Shown: in pieces, positions 61,078 through 64,000 of the stretch | Position numbering within the stretch: position 1 is the stretch's first letter | Layout of the letters: each line of letters opens with the position of its first letter | Source: Paenibacillus alkaliterrae | Lineage (GTDB): Bacteria; Bacillota; Bacilli; Paenibacillales; Paenibacillaceae | NCBI RefSeq assembly: GCF_021532375.1 | Contig: NZ_JAKGAP010000002.1 | Coordinates: forward strand, 124,001-188,000 | DNA: 64,000 bases | Direction: 5' to 3' | Notes under the pieces: generated by a model | What the model saw: only the letters and a program-made list of their open reading frames with translations | Database searches by the model: none | What the model was told of the DNA's origin: nothing | Translations under genes and position numbers: made by a program

Positions 61078-62649
61078 GTGAACGAGAGAATCGCCCAATA
61101 TCGAGGAAGGCTCACTCAGTTTTGGAGCCAAATGGGCAGAAAACAAAAAATATGGCTGGGGGCATCAATTTGTGGATTGTTGTTAACGATCATATTGTTA
61201 ACAATCGTATTTACAAAAACGGAATATGAAATCGCATTTCAAAATTTGGATACGACCGATGCAGCGGCCATCATGAATCATTTGGACGGCAGCGGAATTC
61301 CTTATGAGCTCAGTAACAATGGAAAGAGTATTTCAGTACCAAGCACGGATGCTTCGAGGATAAAAGTGGATGTAGGTTCACAAGGACTTGTGCGGAATGG
61401 ATCTATTGGATTTGAAACTTTCAATTCCAGTTCGTCCCAATTCGGGACGACGGAAAATGAATTCAACGTCAAATATTTAAATGCTTTAAACGGTGAGGTT
61501 CAGCAGCTGCTGAATGCGATGCAGGGTGTAGAAGGCTCAAAGGTGCTGATTAATTTACCGGAGGAAAGTGTATTTTTATCGCCGGAAGATGCCGAAACCG
61601 CTTCTGCTTCGATCATGATGCAGTTCATGTCAGGCTATCGTCCTAGTCAAAAGGAAATAGATGGTTATTATAATCTGGTTAAAACGGCCGTTCCGAAATT
61701 GGCGGTCCAGCATATTACGATTTCCAGCCCTCAAGGGGAGCTTACATATTCAGAAGCAGGCGGCGTATCAGCTGGGAACACAGACGCTGTGGAATCACAA
61801 TTCCAAATTAAACGTAAGTATGAAGCAGAGCTAAAAAAAAATATTCAGCAATTTCTAGGTCCGATTGTAGGGCCTGACAACTTGGTTATTCAGGTTTCAA
61901 GCAGCATGAACTTTGATAAGAAGCAGACGGAGGAAATACTGGTTAGACCGATAGAAAACAATAACAACAATGGTATTGTTGTCAGCGAAGAAATTAATAA
62001 CAGTACTTCGACGGGTACTGCGGGACAAGCAGGCGGCGTCGCTGGGACGGGTGAAACCGACGTTCCCGGTTATGAAGCATCATCCGCTGGCGAGAGTTCA
62101 TCGGAAACAAGCTCCCAAATTCGAAATTACGAGGTTAACCGGATTAATAACAGCATTATTTCCGGCCCATTCGTTTTAAAAGACCTTAATATTAGTATCG
62201 GCATCGAGCAATCCGAAATGAATGATGAATCAAGCAGAACCGCAATAATGACTTATTTAACGGCTCTGGTTAGAGCGCAGCTTGCTGACTCAGGTCAAGA
62301 TGTGAATGACGATATATTAATGGGCAAAAAAGTAGCGTTGATAGCACGGACATTCTCAGGAAGTGATTCAGCCAATCAAACAGCCGGTCTGTCTATGCCG
62401 TGGATTATTGGTTTAGGCGTTGCGGCCCTCGCGCTTATCGGCGGTCTTGTCTATATGCTTGTACGCAAACGCAAAAAAGCGGAGGAAGAAGAGATCGAAT
62501 TGGAGACACCTGTAAAAACGGAGTATCCAACGCTTGATTTGGAGAGTATCAGCAACGATAGCCAAGCTCGTAAAAATCTTGAAACACTCGCTAAACGCAA
62601 ACCGGATGAGTTTGTTAATCTTCTTCGCACATGGCTTGTTGACGAATAG
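61078..62649 (+). CDS. fliF: Flagellar MS-ring protein FliF
   Basis: The 523-residue membrane protein begins at GTG. It has a first membrane helix (about 25-46), a YscJ-like ring-building region (YEIAFQNLDTTDAAAIM; NALNGEVQQLLNAMQGV), a second helix (about 440-462: WIIGLGVAALALIGGLVYML) and a cytoplasmic tail ending ARKNLETLAKRKPDEFVNLL that binds FliG. The mid-region Ser/Thr/Gly stretch is low complexity. fliG starts 11 nt later. Confidence 0.97.
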   Translation: MNERIAQYRGRLTQFWSQMGRKQKIWLGASICGLLLTIILLTIVFTKTEYEIAFQNLDTTDAAAIMNHLDGSGIPYELSNNGKSISVPSTDASRIKVDVGSQGLVRNGSIGFETFNSSSSQFGTTENEFNVKYLNALNGEVQQLLNAMQGVEGSKVLINLPEESVFLSPEDAETASASIMMQFMSGYRPSQKEIDGYYNLVKTAVPKLAVQHITISSPQGELTYSEAGGVSAGNTDAVESQFQIKRKYEAELKKNIQQFLGPIVGPDNLVIQVSSSMNFDKKQTEEILVRPIENNNNNGIVVSEEINNSTSTGTAGQAGGVAGTGETDVPGYEASSAGESSSETSSQIRNYEVNRINNSIISGPFVLKDLNISIGIEQSEMNDESSRTAIMTYLTALVRAQLADSGQDVNDDILMGKKVALIARTFSGSDSANQTAGLSMPWIIGLGVAALALIGGLVYMLVRKRKKAEEEEIELETPVKTEYPTLDLESISNDSQARKNLETLAKRKPDEFVNLLRTWLVDE

Positions 62650-62660
62650 AGGTGGTTCAA

Positions 62661-63674
62661 TTGTCAAAATCAATGCAAGGATTGACTGGTCGGCAGAAAG
62701 CGGCAATACTGCTCATTACGCTAGGACCGGAAGTATCTGCACAAATATTTAAACATTTGCGCGACGAGGAAATAGAGCAATTGACTTTGGAAATTGCCAA
62801 TGTCCGAAAGGTCGATAGTTTAGACCGGGAAACGATATTAAGTGAATTCCATCAAATATGTATGGCGCAGGAGTATATTACGCAAGGCGGTATCACTTAC
62901 GCGAAGGACATATTGGAGAAAGCGCTTGGCGAACAGAAGGCTCTTGAAGTGATTAATAGATTGACGGCTACGCTGCAGGTTAGGCCTTTTGACTTTGCGA
63001 GAAAAGCAGAGCCTACTCAAATCTTGAACTTTATCCAGAATGAGAATTCCCAGACGATTGCACTCGTGCTTTCCTATTTGCAATCCGAACAATCGTCGCA
63101 TATTTTGTCTTCCCTTCCTCAAGAGAAGCAAGCCGATGTTGCCAGAAGAATTGCACTGATGGACAGTACCTCGCCTGAAGTAATCTCGCAAGTCGAACGG
63201 GTGCTCGAACAGAAGCTGTCGGCAACGGTTACGCAGGATTACACAAATGCGGGCGGTATTGATTCGATCGTACAAATTTTGAACGGCGTCGACAGGGGAA
63301 CGGAACGTACGATATTGGATGCGCTCGAGATTCAAGATCCGGAGCTTGCGGAGGAAATCAAGAAGCGGATGTTCGTCTTCGAGGATATTGTCAATATCGA
63401 CAACCGTTCCATTCAGCGCATTATCCGCGATATCGAGAATGCCGATCTGCAGCTTGCGCTTAAAGTGGCAAGCGAAGAGGTTCGGGAAGCGATATTCCGA
63501 AATATGTCAAAGCGCATGGCAGAGACTTTCAAGGAAGAAATGGAATTCATGGGCCCTGTGCGGCTGCGGGATGTAGAAGAAGCGCAAACACGTATCGTTG
63601 CTACGATTCGCCGATTAGAAGAGTCTGGCGAAATCATCATAGCACGCGGCGGAGGAGACGATATCATTGTCTAA
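62661..63674 (+). CDS. fliG: Flagellar motor switch protein FliG
   Basis: The 337-residue protein starts at TTG behind AGAGGTGG (MSKSMQGLTGRQKAAILLIT). It has the EHPQTIA-like sequence ENSQTIALVLSYL and the charged C-terminal torque helix (NRSIQRIIRDIENADLQLAL). It forms the rotor ring that meets MotA. fliH overlaps its end by 8 nt. Confidence 0.97.
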   Translation: MSKSMQGLTGRQKAAILLITLGPEVSAQIFKHLRDEEIEQLTLEIANVRKVDSLDRETILSEFHQICMAQEYITQGGITYAKDILEKALGEQKALEVINRLTATLQVRPFDFARKAEPTQILNFIQNENSQTIALVLSYLQSEQSSHILSSLPQEKQADVARRIALMDSTSPEVISQVERVLEQKLSATVTQDYTNAGGIDSIVQILNGVDRGTERTILDALEIQDPELAEEIKKRMFVFEDIVNIDNRSIQRIIRDIENADLQLALKVASEEVREAIFRNMSKRMAETFKEEMEFMGPVRLRDVEEAQTRIVATIRRLEESGEIIIARGGGDDIIV

Positions 63675-64000
63675 TTTGATTAAATCCTCGAGTGTCGTTT
63701 CTCTTGAACAGCTTAAGCATCTGCATTGGCTGCATCAACGGAATTTAGTTGTCGAGGATGAAATTGATGAGCAGATTGAAGAAGAGTCTGTACCCGATGA
63801 AGAAACGCTCTCCTTGCGAGATCAAATTTTAGGTGACGCTCAACTATTTGCAGAGGAACAACTTCGTGAAGCTGCACAAGCTAGCGAACAGCTTCTTGCG
63901 GAGACGCAGCAGCAAATTGAGGTCTGGTGGCTGCAAAAGCGTGCAGAAGATGAAGCAGCCGCGGAAGCATCCAAACAAGCCGGCTTCAAGCTTGGTTATT
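63667..64000 (+). CDS. fliH: Flagellar assembly protein FliH, N-terminal part (3' end outside window)
   Basis: The frame opens at TTG 63667, nine bases after GGAGGAG inside fliG, and stays open to the window edge (111 codons). It encodes MSNLIKSSSVVSLEQLKHL and then a Gln/Glu/Ala-rich coiled coil (DAQLFAEEQLREAAQASEQL). FliH brings the export ATPase FliI to the membrane gate. The call rests on position after fliG and on composition; the conserved C-terminal domain is not in view. Confidence 0.85.
   Translation, partial: MSNLIKSSSVVSLEQLKHLHWLHQRNLVVEDEIDEQIEEESVPDEETLSLRDQILGDAQLFAEEQLREAAQASEQLLAETQQQIEVWWLQKRAEDEAAAEASKQAGFKLGY

Overview
The window is chromosomal DNA from a flagellated, endospore-forming member of the Bacillota, most likely Paenibacillus or a close relative such as Cohnella. 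The evidence is gene order and content: the ylb block (rsmD-coaD-ylbJ-ylbL-ylbM-ylbN-rpmF), a fapR-plsX-fabHDG-acpP-fabF-rnc-smc-ftsY-ylxM-ffh block, rpsP-khpA-rimM-trmD-rplS-lepB-rbgA-rnhB, sucCD-dprA-topA-trmFO-hslVU-codY, and the start of a fla/che operon (flgB-flgC-fliE-fliF-fliG-fliH). Spore-associated genes (ylbJ, two yjcZ-type miniproteins, cell-wall hydrolases) and YesM/YesN-type two-component regulation fit the same group.

Region 1 (1-14.5 kb) is accessory metabolism and cell-wall enzymes. It holds the end of a TatD hydrolase, a glucosaminidase and a 52-residue membrane miniprotein. A minus-strand locus follows: a GHL6-like glycosidase, sensor kinase and AraC-type response regulator, a lipoprotein solute-binding protein, two CUT1 sugar permeases, a type II asparaginase homologue and CutC. 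A divergent AraC regulator and an amidase complete the region. No ABC ATPase is encoded here, so the importer probably uses a shared one encoded elsewhere.

Region 2 (14.5-19.7 kb) is spore and DNA-repair related: a YolD-like protein, two paralogous YjcZ miniproteins with near-identical upstream regions, a two-gene NHEJ operon (ku, ligase-only ligD), a small membrane protein and a secreted SH3-GH18 hydrolase.

Region 3 (19.9-44.3 kb) is conserved housekeeping: rRNA and tRNA modification, CoA and fatty-acid synthesis under FapR, RNase III, chromosome condensation, the SRP pathway, ribosomal proteins and maturation factors, signal peptidase and RNase HII.

Region 4 (44.5-64 kb) starts with a FliK-like protein paired with a stand-alone FlhB C-terminal domain. 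It continues with yraN, divergent comM, sucCD, dprA, topA, trmFO, hslVU, codY and the first flagellar basal-body genes, the last of which (fliH) runs off the window.

The least explained stretch is the roughly 820-bp gene-free interval between topA and trmFO (54.58-55.40 kb). It is a patchwork of hairpins, four tandem ~108-bp repeats in an A-B-A-B pattern, and five 21/22-bp palindromic repeats, one of which carries a compensatory base change. The orphan FliK-like/FlhB-C pair, several perfect palindromes in promoter regions, and the duplicated yjcZ units bracketing ku-ligD are also worth following up. All calls come from reading the sequence; no database search was run.
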